Translations under genes and position numbers: made by a program
From: an uncultured Eubacteriales bacterium
GTDB taxonomy: Bacteria; Bacillota; Clostridia; Lachnospirales; Lachnospiraceae
Direction of reading: 5' to 3'
NCBI GenBank assembly: GCA_900316115.1
Contig: ONBN01000036.1
Coordinates: 1 to 41,684 of the forward strand
Length of the DNA: 41,684 nt
Shown: positions 9,272 to 17,468 of the stretch, piece after piece
Numbering within the stretch: position 1 is the stretch's first letter
Layout of the letters: every line of letters starts with the position of its first letter
Notes under the pieces: generated by a model
Told to the model about the DNA's origin: nothing
Seen by the model: the letters and a program-made list of their open reading frames with translations, nothing else
Databases searched by the model: none

Positions 9272-9302
9272 GGCACACAACCCCAGGGGAGGGTTCTGTG
9301 CC
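9272..9302 (-). terminator. Rho-independent terminator after the LysR gene
   Basis: Reading the minus strand, GGCACA-ga-ACCC pairs with GGGT-tg-TGTGCC around a short GC loop and is followed by TTTTGTGTATTTGTT. It ends the transcript of the LysR gene and the fusion gene, so the importer operon downstream needs its own promoter or readthrough. Confidence 0.7.
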
Positions 9303-9348
9303 ATTCTTAATCTGCATATATTTCAGATTTTTGGAATAGGTCAGTATA

Positions 9349-10272
9349 TCAGGCATCTATGCTGCTGCCTGGAAGCCGGCTTTTTAAGAAAGCAAGAAAT
9401 TCTTCCACACTTTCATCTAAGGCTTCCTTTTTGTGATGGATATATCCGAAAATAACCTTTCCATCCCCCATATCCAGTGGAATCCCAGGTATGGAGCCTT
9501 CTTTATTTTCGGAAAGATAGCTTCCGCTGATATTGGCAACCTTACTGTTTTTCAGCATTTTTTCCATGATATAATCGCTGTTGGTAAGTACGGAAATATC
9601 CAGATCCTTCCACTGGAAATCTTCCTTTCGCACAACTCCTATATCGAAAAACTCATCCTGATAATTCTGTATAAAGCGAATCCCTTCCAGGTCTTCAAGA
9701 CCTGCTTTTTCCTTTCCGGAAGTATATAATTCTGCAAGTTTTCCAGAATAAAGCATGGCATCCGTTTCATACATAGGAACAAATTCCATTTTATTTTTAA
9801 CCAGTTCGTGGAGAAAATTTTCTTTCTGTGTACTTAAAATATACACAAATCCAATGTCATCCAGATAGTCCCTTACACGTTCCATCACGCTTCCCACGCC
9901 TGCTGTAGTCAACTGAAAATGGTAATTTTTCTCACTGGTTTCGTTATAAAAATCCACAAACTGGCTGGCAAACCAGGAGCTTGGATTCATGGAAATACGG
10001 ATCCACTTTGTCATATTGCTGGCTGCCATATTCTCCAGCACATCGATCTCATTGGTGATCTTGCTGGCATACCTGTATACCTGCTGCCCACCGGAAGTCA
10101 GGCGTATCCCCCTTGGAAGCCGCTGGAAAAGCTGCATTCCCAACGTATCCTCCAAAAGCCGGATCACCTTGCTTACACTTGACTGAGTAGTATACAGTAC
10201 CTTTGCGGCCTCGCTAAAAGAGCCTGTTTTTGCACATACAGTAAAATACTGCAGTTGTTTAATATCTATCAT
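9349..10272 (-). CDS. LysR-family transcriptional regulator
   Basis: This 307-residue LysR protein has an N-terminal winged helix-turn-helix (DIKQLQYFTVCAKTGSFSEA, TTQSSVSKVIRLLEDTLGMQ), the usual linker helix to about residue 90, and a substrate-binding effector domain. It starts 2 bp behind the stop of the methyltransferase-deacylase fusion, so the two are co-transcribed. Its likely targets are the fusion gene and the nickel/peptide-type importer that follows it; this rests on position only. The effector domain is weakly conserved compared with the other two LysR proteins in the window, so the ligand cannot be guessed. Confidence 0.85.
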   Translation of the reverse strand: MIDIKQLQYFTVCAKTGSFSEAAKVLYTTQSSVSKVIRLLEDTLGMQLFQRLPRGIRLTSGGQQVYRYASKITNEIDVLENMAASNMTKWIRISMNPSSWFASQFVDFYNETSEKNYHFQLTTAGVGSVMERVRDYLDDIGFVYILSTQKENFLHELVKNKMEFVPMYETDAMLYSGKLAELYTSGKEKAGLEDLEGIRFIQNYQDEFFDIGVVRKEDFQWKDLDISVLTNSDYIMEKMLKNSKVANISGSYLSENKEGSIPGIPLDMGDGKVIFGYIHHKKEALDESVEEFLAFLKSRLPGSSIDA

Positions 10273-10274
10273 CT

Positions 10275-12740
10275 TTACACCTTTTTATATGCACAGATTG
10301 CAAACATGGGAGTAGGATTGTAGAACTCATCTTTCTCCAGATATATCCTGGAACTGATATTCAGATCAATGGAAAACCCGGATGCATCCAGCCTGCCAAG
10401 AGTCTCCACATCCCATGCAGGACGGCTGTAGGAGCTGATAGGCAGCTGCCTTTTTATGTCCTCACATTCCTGCATCAGACTGTCTCCCAGCTGGTGGTGG
10501 GCATGGTTTTCCGGCAGATTTTCCGTATCTGCAAAATCACTCATTCCATAGTTGGCATCAAAGTTCAAAAGGATTCCGCCTGGCTTTAATACACGGAGCC
10601 ATTCCTTATAAGCCATTGCAGCGTCCGGAAGGGTCCAGGTCAGATTTCTTGAGATCACCAGATCAAATTCCTGGTCAGAAAAGGCTGGATGCTCTGCATC
10701 CATGACCTGGAAAGTACAGCTCACCCCTTCTTCTTTTGCCAGTTCTTTCGCTCCTGCGATCATGTCCGGTGTCAGATCAATTCCGGTTACTGTGTGGCCT
10801 TCTTTCGCAAGAAGTACAGAGAAAAATCCTGCTCCGCAGCCCACATCCAGGATCTTTAATTTTCCTTCTTTCTCTGGCATATATCTGTGGATCTCTTTCA
10901 TCCATCTTACAGCCAGAGGACTATGAAGCTCGTCTCTTCGCTGTTTCAGGAAACTGTCACTGCGCTTTGTCCAGTAAGAAGCGATCTTCTCTTTTCGGTC
11001 ATCTTCCTCATAGCTGATCCGACCGTAAGCGATCATCGGGCCGTCCTGCAGCACCTGCAGGGAACGTGTCTGATACAAGATCACACCGTCATTGTATGCA
11101 ACACAGCATTCCAGTTCTTTGCCCTCATAATCACGTACATATCCCAGCACATCTCCGGATTCAAACAGATCTCCTGCTCTTTTTTCCGGATACCAGAATC
11201 CCATATTAGAGGAAGCCTGATACTGTACATCTGTTACATTCAGCGGATAATATTTACGATAGCTTTTATGTCCATCATAAATCCCCAGATACCTTAAAAT
11301 GGTACGCACATCCCGCTTCATGGAACGTACTTCTTCTGTATCCCAGCTTCCCATACCGCCTCTTTCCAGAAGCACACTTGGGATCCCCTGGGAGGCTGCA
11401 TAGTTGTAAGCCCCTCCGGACGCTACACCTGACTGTACCATATAAGGCACATCTACCTGCTGGGCCATATGTCTGGAAATTTCCACAGTCCTTGCATCTG
11501 CACGGCCTGCATAATACACATATGGAGTCAATTCCTCATAGTCATCCCCACTGTGCAGATCAATATAATAATCTGCTCTCCCCAGCAGTTCCTTTACCAT
11601 AAAATGTGCCAGCCGCTCCAGCTTTTCTCCAGCTTCTTTTCCAGGAAAAAGCCGGTTCAGATTACGGCCGTCTGCCATTCCTGCACTGCCTTTTCTGGCT
11701 TCAAAATCCTCTCTGCTGACAGCTTTCACAAGGATCACTGTACCAGACATTTTCTCTGCTTTCAGATCCTCTGCCAGTTCTACCGCTGACTGGATCCCTA
11801 CATACTCTCCAGGATGGATCCCTGCTGTGATCAACACGGTTTTCCCTGGCTTTTCCCCACGGATCACTGCCACAGGAAGAGAAAATTCTCCATCACCAAG
11901 GCTTAAAAAGCCCTGTTCCCGCTGTCCTGGCTGTATCGTCATATCGCCTAAAGTATAGCTTCCCCATGACTCTTTTTTTACAGCCTGTACCATAAACATA
12001 GGCGTTGATCCGTAATTCAGTTTTTCTTCTGTACTCCACACCCTTTCCCATACCTGGGTATCGGTTTTAACGGAAACTCCAAGGTCTGTCAGAACCTTTT
12101 CATCCCATGCAGGGCGAAGCTTCCCGGACAATGGAACCTGTCTGGCGATTTCTTCCATACGGTCAATATCCGTGCAAAGATAATGGTCATCCAGGCTTTC
12201 CTTTTCTACATTTTCCCTGTCTTTTTCATAGGCCTGACGCTTTTCCTCATCATACAGATATCCGTACCAGTTGGCATCAAAATTCAGAAGCTTTCCGCCT
12301 GGTCTGAGTACACGGATCCACTCCTGGTAAGCCTTCACAGGATCTGGCAGATTCCAGGTCAGATTCCTGGTGATCACCACATCAAAGGTATTATCCTGAA
12401 AGTCCAGGGCCTGTGCATCCATCCGATAAAAAATCACATGATCCTTCTTTTTTCCAAGGTACTTTTCCACATTCTCTTTGGCCTTTTCCAGCATTCCCTC
12501 TGTATAATCCACAGCATCCACATAATAGCCCTCTCCTGCCAGGATCACAGGGAAAAATCCAGGTCCTGTGCCAATATCCAGGATCCGCAGATTCTCCCTG
12601 GCCTTCTGTGGAAATTCATTTTTCAAAAGAGTGAGCCAGGCTTCCTTTTGTGTGCCCAGCAGTTCTTTTTCATTTACCTCAGAGTACCCTTCCGTCCGTG
12701 TACTCCAGTAATCCCCAATCTCTTTCATCAGTTCTTTCAA
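10275..12740 (-). CDS. Methyltransferase - AstE/aspartoacylase-type deacylase - methyltransferase fusion
   Basis: This 821-residue cytosolic protein has three enzyme domains. Residues ~1-255 form a class I SAM methyltransferase (motif I LDIGTGPGFF, post-I VDAVDY, then TRNLTWNLPDP). Residues ~256-590 form a zinc carboxypeptidase-like deacylase of the succinylglutamate desuccinylase/aspartoacylase family: zinc ligands in GIHPGEY and DLHSGD, substrate arginines in DGRNLNRLFPG, catalytic glutamate in LLERGG. Residues ~600-821 form a second methyltransferase (LDVGCGAGFF, SRNLTWTLPDA). The two methyltransferases are clear paralogues, with shared RNLTW.LPD, PGG.LLNFDAN and RPAWD blocks. The start is TTG at 12740 with GGAGG 8 bases upstream. 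It shares a transcript with the LysR gene and lies upstream of a Nik/Opp importer. Likely role: processing or modifying an N-acyl or carboxylated small molecule, possibly a metal ligand. The substrate is unknown. Confidence 0.85.
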   Translation of the reverse strand: MKELMKEIGDYWSTRTEGYSEVNEKELLGTQKEAWLTLLKNEFPQKARENLRILDIGTGPGFFPVILAGEGYYVDAVDYTEGMLEKAKENVEKYLGKKKDHVIFYRMDAQALDFQDNTFDVVITRNLTWNLPDPVKAYQEWIRVLRPGGKLLNFDANWYGYLYDEEKRQAYEKDRENVEKESLDDHYLCTDIDRMEEIARQVPLSGKLRPAWDEKVLTDLGVSVKTDTQVWERVWSTEEKLNYGSTPMFMVQAVKKESWGSYTLGDMTIQPGQREQGFLSLGDGEFSLPVAVIRGEKPGKTVLITAGIHPGEYVGIQSAVELAEDLKAEKMSGTVILVKAVSREDFEARKGSAGMADGRNLNRLFPGKEAGEKLERLAHFMVKELLGRADYYIDLHSGDDYEELTPYVYYAGRADARTVEISRHMAQQVDVPYMVQSGVASGGAYNYAASQGIPSVLLERGGMGSWDTEEVRSMKRDVRTILRYLGIYDGHKSYRKYYPLNVTDVQYQASSNMGFWYPEKRAGDLFESGDVLGYVRDYEGKELECCVAYNDGVILYQTRSLQVLQDGPMIAYGRISYEEDDRKEKIASYWTKRSDSFLKQRRDELHSPLAVRWMKEIHRYMPEKEGKLKILDVGCGAGFFSVLLAKEGHTVTGIDLTPDMIAGAKELAKEEGVSCTFQVMDAEHPAFSDQEFDLVISRNLTWTLPDAAMAYKEWLRVLKPGGILLNFDANYGMSDFADTENLPENHAHHQLGDSLMQECEDIKRQLPISSYSRPAWDVETLGRLDASGFSIDLNISSRIYLEKDEFYNPTPMFAICAYKKV

Positions 12741-12782
12741 CTGTATTTCCTCCGCATTTATCTGTCATAAAAATCTGTTAAA

Positions 12783-12811
12783 ATTTTATCAAAACAGTAC
12801 AAATCCTGCAA
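12783..12811 (-). promoter_or_regulatory. Promoter of the methyltransferase-deacylase fusion gene
   Basis: On the minus strand TTGCAG (12811-12806) and TAAAAT (12788-12783) are separated by 17 bases, a good sigma-A spacing. The predicted start is about 35 nt before the TTG start codon. A GC palindrome abuts the -35. Confidence 0.55.
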
Positions 12812-12826
12812 GCCCCCCTGGGGGAT
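12811..12826. promoter_or_regulatory. GC palindrome resembling a CsoR/RcnR-type operator
   Basis: AGCCCCCCTGGGGGAT is a near-perfect palindrome of C and G tracts flanked by A/T, the general form of CsoR/RcnR-family metal-sensor operators. It abuts the -35 of the fusion-gene promoter and lies 16 bp upstream of the riboswitch promoter -35. No CsoR/RcnR gene is in the window. It could also be a simple GC hairpin. Confidence 0.35.
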
Positions 12827-12841
12827 AAAACAAATTTGGTA

Positions 12842-12870
12842 TTTACAAGTTTTTTATCCTGCTGTATAAT
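12842..12870 (+). promoter_or_regulatory. Promoter of the riboswitch-antiporter transcript
   Basis: TTTACA (12842-12847) and a perfect TATAAT (12865-12870) are separated by 17 bases. The predicted start at about 12877 falls on the first bases of the fluoride aptamer, as expected for riboswitch transcripts. Confidence 0.75.
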
Positions 12871-12874
12871 TGGC

Positions 12875-12933
12875 TTCGGGAATGAAGTTCTCCCATGGAT
12901 TACCTAAACCGCTTTTTAAGCTGATGACTTCTG
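12875..12933 (+). promoter_or_regulatory. Fluoride riboswitch (crcB motif) aptamer
   Basis: The stretch has the conserved crcB-motif layout: a 5' G-rich arm with the AUGA segment (GGGAATGAAG), its pairing partner CTCCC, the conserved AAACCGC joining region, and the 3' core GCTGATGACTTC. These match the fluoride-binding pseudoknot aptamer known from bacteria and archaea. It lies directly downstream of a consensus promoter and upstream of a cation/proton antiporter, one of the gene classes known to be under fluoride riboswitch control. The 3' core is also the 5' arm of the terminator that follows, so fluoride binding should prevent termination. Confidence 0.85.
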
Positions 12934-12965
12934 TGATCTTTGTCACAGGGGCACCAGCTTTTTTT
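12919..12965 (+). terminator. Riboswitch-controlled intrinsic terminator
   Basis: AGCTGATG (12919-12926) pairs with CACCAGCT (12952-12959), with an inner stem CTGTGA/TCACAG, followed by seven T residues ending at 12965. The 5' arm contains the GCTGATGAC core of the fluoride aptamer, so aptamer and terminator are mutually exclusive: an ON switch. Confidence 0.75.
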
Positions 12966-13013
12966 GTGCCAGTGCCGGGATCAACCAATATTATTTTTTA
13001 GGAGGATTTACTT

Positions 13014-14213
13014 ATGTTGACTTCACTTGCATTTATTTTTCTACTGGGACTGGCAATGGCTGCCAGCTGCCAGCTTCTTCACCTGCCAAGGATCATCGGC
13101 ATGTTGATAACCGGTATCCTGCTTGGCCCCTGTGTTCTAAACCTGCTGGATTCATCTATTTTGTCCATCAGCGCACAGCTGCGCCAGATGGCACTGATCA
13201 TAATTTTGCTGAAAGCAGGGCTTTCCCTGAATCTTTCAGATCTGAAAAAAGTAGGACGTCCTGCAATTATGATGTCCTTTGTCCCTGCCAGCTTTGAGAT
13301 TCTTGCCTTTTTCCTTTTTGCCCCTAGCATACTGGGGATCACAAGGATTGAGGCTGCTGTTATGGGCGCAGTCCTTGGTGCTGTATCTCCTGCAGTTGTT
13401 ATTCCACGGATGGTCCAGCTGATGGAAGAAGGATACGGAACCAAGAAAAGTATTCCCCAGCTGATCATGGCAGGTGCATCCTGTGACGATATTTTTGTGA
13501 TCGTGCTTTTTTCCACCTTTGTTACCATGGCCCAGGGCGGAAGCGCACATGTAATGGATTTTGTAAACATTCCTGTTTCCATTATCCTTGGAGTACTCCT
13601 TGGTGCAGCCTTTGGCTTATGCGTCAGTCTTTTCTTTGAAACCGCCTATGCCCACAAGCATCTTGTGCGTAACAGTATGAAAGTGATCATTGTCCTTGGC
13701 CTTTCTTTTCTGCTCATGTCTATAGAAACATGGCTGAAGGGAACCGTTTCTGTTTCCGGACTTCTGGCTGTTGTCAGTATGGCCTGCGTAATCAAGCTGA
13801 AATCAGCTCCCTGTGTTTCCCGCCGTCTTTCCGAAAAATTTGGAAAGCTTTGGCTTGCTGCAGAAGTGATACTTTTCGTGCTTGTAGGTGCTGCTGTGGA
13901 TATCCGCTATACTCTGAACGCAGGTCTGCCTGCAGTGCTTATGATCCTTCTGGCACTTCTGATCCGCAGTCTTGGGGTATCTCTCTGCCTGGCAGGCACA
14001 CAGCTTTCTTTAAAAGAACGGCTTTTCTGTATCATCGCATACCTGCCCAAAGCCACTGTACAGGCAGCTATCGGATCCGTACCAATGGCCATGGGACTGC
14101 CTTGCGGACAGCTGGTTTTATCTGTAGCTGTCCTTGCAATCCTGATCACAGCCCCCTTAGGCGCCATTGGTATGGACCTTACTTATAAAAAATGTCTGAC
14201 TGTTCAAAAATAG
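13014..14213 (+). CDS. Cation:proton antiporter (CPA family) under fluoride control
   Basis: This 399-residue integral membrane protein of the monovalent cation:proton antiporter superfamily has about 11-12 hydrophobic segments spread over its length. Family blocks include LHLPRIIGMLITGILLGP (about 22-39), a helix with GAVLGAVSPAVVIPRM, and MAGASCDDIFVIVLF, whose neighbouring aspartates match the ion-binding Asp pair of the transport core. It lacks the C-terminal TrkA/RCK domain of full KefB/KefC. AGGAGG precedes the ATG. Because it is preceded by a fluoride aptamer and terminator, its job is probably fluoride tolerance, through ion or pH homeostasis or possibly direct export. Antiporters of this kind are a known class of fluoride-riboswitch targets, but the transported ion is not established here. 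No crcB/fluc or clcF gene is visible nearby. Confidence 0.88.
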   Translation: MLTSLAFIFLLGLAMAASCQLLHLPRIIGMLITGILLGPCVLNLLDSSILSISAQLRQMALIIILLKAGLSLNLSDLKKVGRPAIMMSFVPASFEILAFFLFAPSILGITRIEAAVMGAVLGAVSPAVVIPRMVQLMEEGYGTKKSIPQLIMAGASCDDIFVIVLFSTFVTMAQGGSAHVMDFVNIPVSIILGVLLGAAFGLCVSLFFETAYAHKHLVRNSMKVIIVLGLSFLLMSIETWLKGTVSVSGLLAVVSMACVIKLKSAPCVSRRLSEKFGKLWLAAEVILFVLVGAAVDIRYTLNAGLPAVLMILLALLIRSLGVSLCLAGTQLSLKERLFCIIAYLPKATVQAAIGSVPMAMGLPCGQLVLSVAVLAILITAPLGAIGMDLTYKKCLTVQK

Positions 14214-14260
14214 TCTCAAAAATAGCATGCCGAAAAATAATATGACCACTCAAAAATAAT

Positions 14261-14289
14261 TTGCTGAAATTCACAAAATATGGTATACT
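14261..14289 (+). promoter_or_regulatory. Promoter of the DtxR-like regulator
   Basis: TTGCTG (14261-14266) and TATACT (14284-14289) are separated by 17 bases. The leader to the GTG start at 14414 is about 118 nt; I found no known riboswitch in it. Confidence 0.6.
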
Positions 14290-14413
14290 GTACAAGATAT
14301 GTAACTACTTGCATCACCAACTGTCTGCAGCAGATAATACCCCGTTTTCACAGGTTCCTTATCATTCGCTGTACCAGGGGTATCAAAGCTATATAAAGTT
14401 GAGGTGAAACATC

Positions 14414-14785
14414 GTGAAATCTAATGAATCCGCAGAGAATTATCTGGAAACCATACTGATTCTCAGTAAGAAGAAACCTGTTGTACGTTCCGTAGACATC
14501 GCAGAAGAGCTGGGCTTTAAGAAATCCAGTGTCAGCGTTGCCATGAAGAACCTTCGTGAAAAGAACCACATCACAGTGACTCCTGAAGGGTACATCTATC
14601 TTACAGAATCCGGTCAGCAGATCGCTGATATGATCTATGAGCGTCATCAGTTCCTTTCCGCATGGCTGATCAGCCTTGGGGTCAATCCTGATACAGCTAC
14701 TTCAGACGCATGCCGGATCGAGCATGTGATCAGTCCGGAGAGCTTTGAGGCTGTCAAGAAGCATCTTGCTCCGGAAATGCAGTAA
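14414..14785 (+). CDS. DtxR/MntR-family metal-dependent regulator, short form
   Basis: This 123-residue protein opens SNESAENYLETILIL, the standard first helix of DtxR/MntR/IdeR regulators, then a winged helix-turn-helix (VRSVDIAEELGFKKSSVSVA) and the start of the dimerisation/metal domain (GQQIADMIYERHQFLSAWLI, DACRIEHVIS). The Glu/His positions in ERHQF and CRIEH are those that bind metal in this family. It has no SH3-like third domain, like MntR. The start is a GTG with GAGGTG 7 bases upstream. It has its own promoter and terminator, so it is monocistronic. Its targets are not evident; neither neighbour is an obvious Mn/Fe transporter, though the Nik-type importer lies 5 kb away. Confidence 0.82.
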   Translation: MKSNESAENYLETILILSKKKPVVRSVDIAEELGFKKSSVSVAMKNLREKNHITVTPEGYIYLTESGQQIADMIYERHQFLSAWLISLGVNPDTATSDACRIEHVISPESFEAVKKHLAPEMQ

Positions 14786-14803
14786 TTTCTTTTTCCAAAA
14801 GCA

Positions 14804-14848
14804 AGGGTGTCCTTTCCCTGCTGCCTGGCAGGATGGACACCCTATTTT
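14804..14848 (+). terminator. Terminator after the DtxR-like gene
   Basis: AGGGTGTCC (from 14804) pairs with GGACACCCT, with an inner CTGCC/GGCAG stem, followed by ATTTTTG. It may also help to stop the convergent glgB transcript. Confidence 0.8.
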
Positions 14849-14908
14849 TGTATCTTCTTATATTTTTATGTCACCTATATGATACTTGCCACGTAATATT
14901 CACCATAT

Positions 14909-16696
14909 TTATTCCGCTTTTTTCACATAGAAAACAGCAGAAAACGGTGATAATTTCAATACATTCTCCCCTTCCGGAAGAACCTTGTCTTTCTTTGTGT
15001 ATTTCCTGTTTCCACCATAAGCTTCCATATCACTCGCCATCAGAAGACTATATCCTTCTTCAAGCTGGATCTGATATTCCTGGGTCTGATCTGAGAAATT
15101 AAACAGTGCCAGAACTGTTTCTTCTTCGCTTCTTCTCTCAAATACATACACACATTTTTCTTCCTGGTGACAATCAATCCACTGGAAACCTTCCCTTTCA
15201 AAATCATGTTTGTACAGTGCAGGATGCTCCATATAACAATGATTCAGTTCCTTCATAAACTTATAAAATTTCTCATGGATCGGGAAATCAAGCAGCATCC
15301 AGTCCAGATCTCCTGCCTCGCTCCATTCTTTTAACTGGGCCAGCTCATTGCCCATAAAGTTCAGCTTCAGTCCCGGATGTGCATACATATACATGTAAAA
15401 AGCACGAGCCTGCGGGAATTTCCCGTCATATCCACCATTCATCTTCTGTGCAATGGTAGCCTTTCCATGGACAACCTCATCATGGGATAACGGCAGAAGA
15501 TATTTCTCATTGTAGAAGTACATCATGGAAAAAGTAAGCTTGTGGTATCTCTCCTTGCGCTGTTCAGGGGATGACTGGAAATAAGAAAGAGTGTCGTTCA
15601 TCCATCCCAGATCCCACTTGTAATCAAACCCAAGTCCTCCTTCGGAAACCGGCTTTGTGACACCCTGATAAGGTGTGGAATCCTCTGCAAACAGCATTGC
15701 ATCCGGTACCCGTTCCTTCAGGCCCTGGTTCATGGTCTTTAAGAACTTAAGGGCTGATAAATTCTCCCCACGGTTGCTGTCTCCCTGCCAGTAGATCAGA
15801 TTGCCCACTGCATCCATACGCAGTCCGTCAAAATGGAATTCCTGCAGCCAATACAGGGCACAGGACTGTAAAAAGCTGTAGACCTCACCTCTGGAATGCA
15901 TGAAATTACAGCTTCCCCACTCGTTACGTCCTACTGCAATATTAGGATATTCATATAAAGCTGTTCCATCATAATTTGCAAGTGCAAAATCATTGATTGC
16001 AAAGTGCACAGGTACAAAATCCAGGATCACACCGATCTCATTTTTATGACACTGATCTATAAAATACTTCAGATCCTCCGGCTTTCCATAGCGTGAAGTC
16101 GGACTGAAATATCCTGTTCCCTGATAACCCCAGGATTCATCACAGGGATATTCGCAAAGAGGCATTACCTCTATATAATTGTATCCATTTTCCTTAAGAT
16201 AGGGAATGATCAGTCCTGCCATCTCCCGGTAGGTATACCATCTTTCACCAATGCCTTCTTCCGGGCATTTCCAGGATCCGAAATGCATTTCATAAATGTT
16301 GACAGGCTTATCCTTCCTGTCCTTGCCGTTCTTCTGCCACTCTTTATCCTGGAATTTGTAATCCTTGGATGTCCAGGTAACAGAGGCTGTCCCAGGCCTT
16401 AATTCGGAATAAAAAGCATAAGGATCTGCGTGATCCATAAATGAACCGTCATTTTTGTAAATCCGGTATTTGTACATCTGTCCAGCAGCTGCTCCCGGAA
16501 TATCGCATTCCCAGAAATTCCCATCATAAATACGGTTCATTGGTGTTTCTGTCCATCCATTAAACTCTCCGATCACGCTTACATGATTGGCTGCAGGGGC
16601 GAATGTACGGAAGGTTACTCCCTTTTCCCATACATGTGCTCCCAGAAATTCGTATGCCTGAAATTCTTTTCCAATATAAAAATTATAAAAATCCAT
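14909..16696 (-). CDS. glgB: 1,4-alpha-glucan branching enzyme
   Basis: This 595-residue GH13 enzyme introduces alpha-1,6 branches into glycogen. An N-terminal CBM48-type beta domain (VTFRTFAPAANHVSVIGEFN) is followed by the (beta/alpha)8 barrel. The barrel carries GYQGTGYFSPTSRYG, the nucleophile in DGLRMDAVGNL, the acid/base glutamate in LFAEDSTPY, and the transition-state aspartate in PLSHDEVVHGK. A short beta domain ends the protein. The ATG at 16696 follows GGAGGG and is preferred over an upstream in-frame start. Other glg genes are not adjacent, so it is an isolated glycogen gene. It is divergent from a TetR regulator; their ~137-bp spacer holds repeated GGTTATC elements that may govern both. 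Confidence 0.93.
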   Translation of the reverse strand: MDFYNFYIGKEFQAYEFLGAHVWEKGVTFRTFAPAANHVSVIGEFNGWTETPMNRIYDGNFWECDIPGAAAGQMYKYRIYKNDGSFMDHADPYAFYSELRPGTASVTWTSKDYKFQDKEWQKNGKDRKDKPVNIYEMHFGSWKCPEEGIGERWYTYREMAGLIIPYLKENGYNYIEVMPLCEYPCDESWGYQGTGYFSPTSRYGKPEDLKYFIDQCHKNEIGVILDFVPVHFAINDFALANYDGTALYEYPNIAVGRNEWGSCNFMHSRGEVYSFLQSCALYWLQEFHFDGLRMDAVGNLIYWQGDSNRGENLSALKFLKTMNQGLKERVPDAMLFAEDSTPYQGVTKPVSEGGLGFDYKWDLGWMNDTLSYFQSSPEQRKERYHKLTFSMMYFYNEKYLLPLSHDEVVHGKATIAQKMNGGYDGKFPQARAFYMYMYAHPGLKLNFMGNELAQLKEWSEAGDLDWMLLDFPIHEKFYKFMKELNHCYMEHPALYKHDFEREGFQWIDCHQEEKCVYVFERRSEEETVLALFNFSDQTQEYQIQLEEGYSLLMASDMEAYGGNRKYTKKDKVLPEGENVLKLSPFSAVFYVKKAE

Positions 16697-16723
16697 AGAT
16701 CCCTCCATCAAAACCGACACCAG

Positions 16724-16751
16724 TTGTTTTTTTTCGATTTTAGTGTATAAT
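16724..16751 (+). promoter_or_regulatory. Promoter of the TetR-family gene
   Basis: TTGTTT (16724-16729) and a perfect TATAAT (16746-16751) are separated by 16 bases. The predicted start falls at the first GGTTATC repeat. Confidence 0.55.
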
Positions 16752-16757
16752 AAAAAA

Positions 16758-16805
16758 GGTTATCTATCCACCAACAATCCGAAAAAAATGTAGGTTATCC
16801 AACCA
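16758..16805. repeat. Paired GGTTATC elements, candidate operator
   Basis: GGTTATC occurs at 16758-16764 and 16793-16799. Both are followed by CC-rich arms (TATCCACC, and CAACC, giving GGTTATCCAACC with matching GGTT/AACC ends). They lie between the divergent glgB and TetR genes, just downstream of the TetR promoter, a usual place for autoregulation. Protein binding is inferred. Confidence 0.35.
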
Positions 16806-16833
16806 ATTTTAAAAATCGTCGGGAGGCTGCTTT

Positions 16834-17418
16834 ATGGATATACGAATTGAAAAGACAAAACAGAGCATTATCAATGCTTTTATTGAGATCCGGTCACATA
16901 AAGAAGTAGAGCGTATAACAGTAAAAGAATTGTGTGAAGAAGCCAGGATCAACAAATCTACTTTTTATGCTCATTATAAGGATATCTATGACCTTTCCGA
17001 CCAGCTGGAAACCCAGCTTGTGGATTCCATTATGGAAAACTTCAGTCATCCGGAAAATCTGCTGCAGGATCCTGCTGACTTTACAAAAGAAATCTTCATG
17101 GGATACATGTCCAAGGACACCCTGATCCGTACTCTTTTTTCCGGAAGCCGCAGCAAATATCTTGTCCAGAAAATGGAGGCAGCGTTGAAAACCCTGGTTT
17201 TTTCCGCTTATCCGGACTATCGTGAGGATCCCCAGTTGAATATTATGCTGTCCTATATTCTCTATGGCAGTTATTATGCTTTTTATGAAAACCGCAGCTA
17301 CGGAGATGCTTCTGTGATCAGTTCCATCTCCCAGTTCACTGCCCGGCTTTTGCCTGCATTTACGCAGATGAACCATCCTATCCTGGATCCGGAACCCTTC
17401 AGAAAACAATGCAAATGA
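16834..17418 (+). CDS. TetR/AcrR-family transcriptional regulator
   Basis: This 194-residue protein has a TetR-type N-terminal DNA-binding domain: TKQSIINAFIEIRSHKEVER, ITVKELCEEARINKSTFYAH and YKDIYDLSDQLE, with recognition helix NKSTFYAHY. The C-terminal ligand domain is all-helical and resembles the TetR subgroup with a YxxxG(S)YYAFYE segment. GGGAGG precedes the ATG. The gene is monocistronic with a strong terminator. It is divergent from glgB, so glgB and its own gene are possible targets. The ligand is unknown. Confidence 0.85.
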   Translation: MDIRIEKTKQSIINAFIEIRSHKEVERITVKELCEEARINKSTFYAHYKDIYDLSDQLETQLVDSIMENFSHPENLLQDPADFTKEIFMGYMSKDTLIRTLFSGSRSKYLVQKMEAALKTLVFSAYPDYREDPQLNIMLSYILYGSYYAFYENRSYGDASVISSISQFTARLLPAFTQMNHPILDPEPFRKQCK

Positions 17419-17468
17419 CCTTGTGCTGATCGTCCTGTGGTCACTGGCTTCTTTTGAAAATGAAAGTC

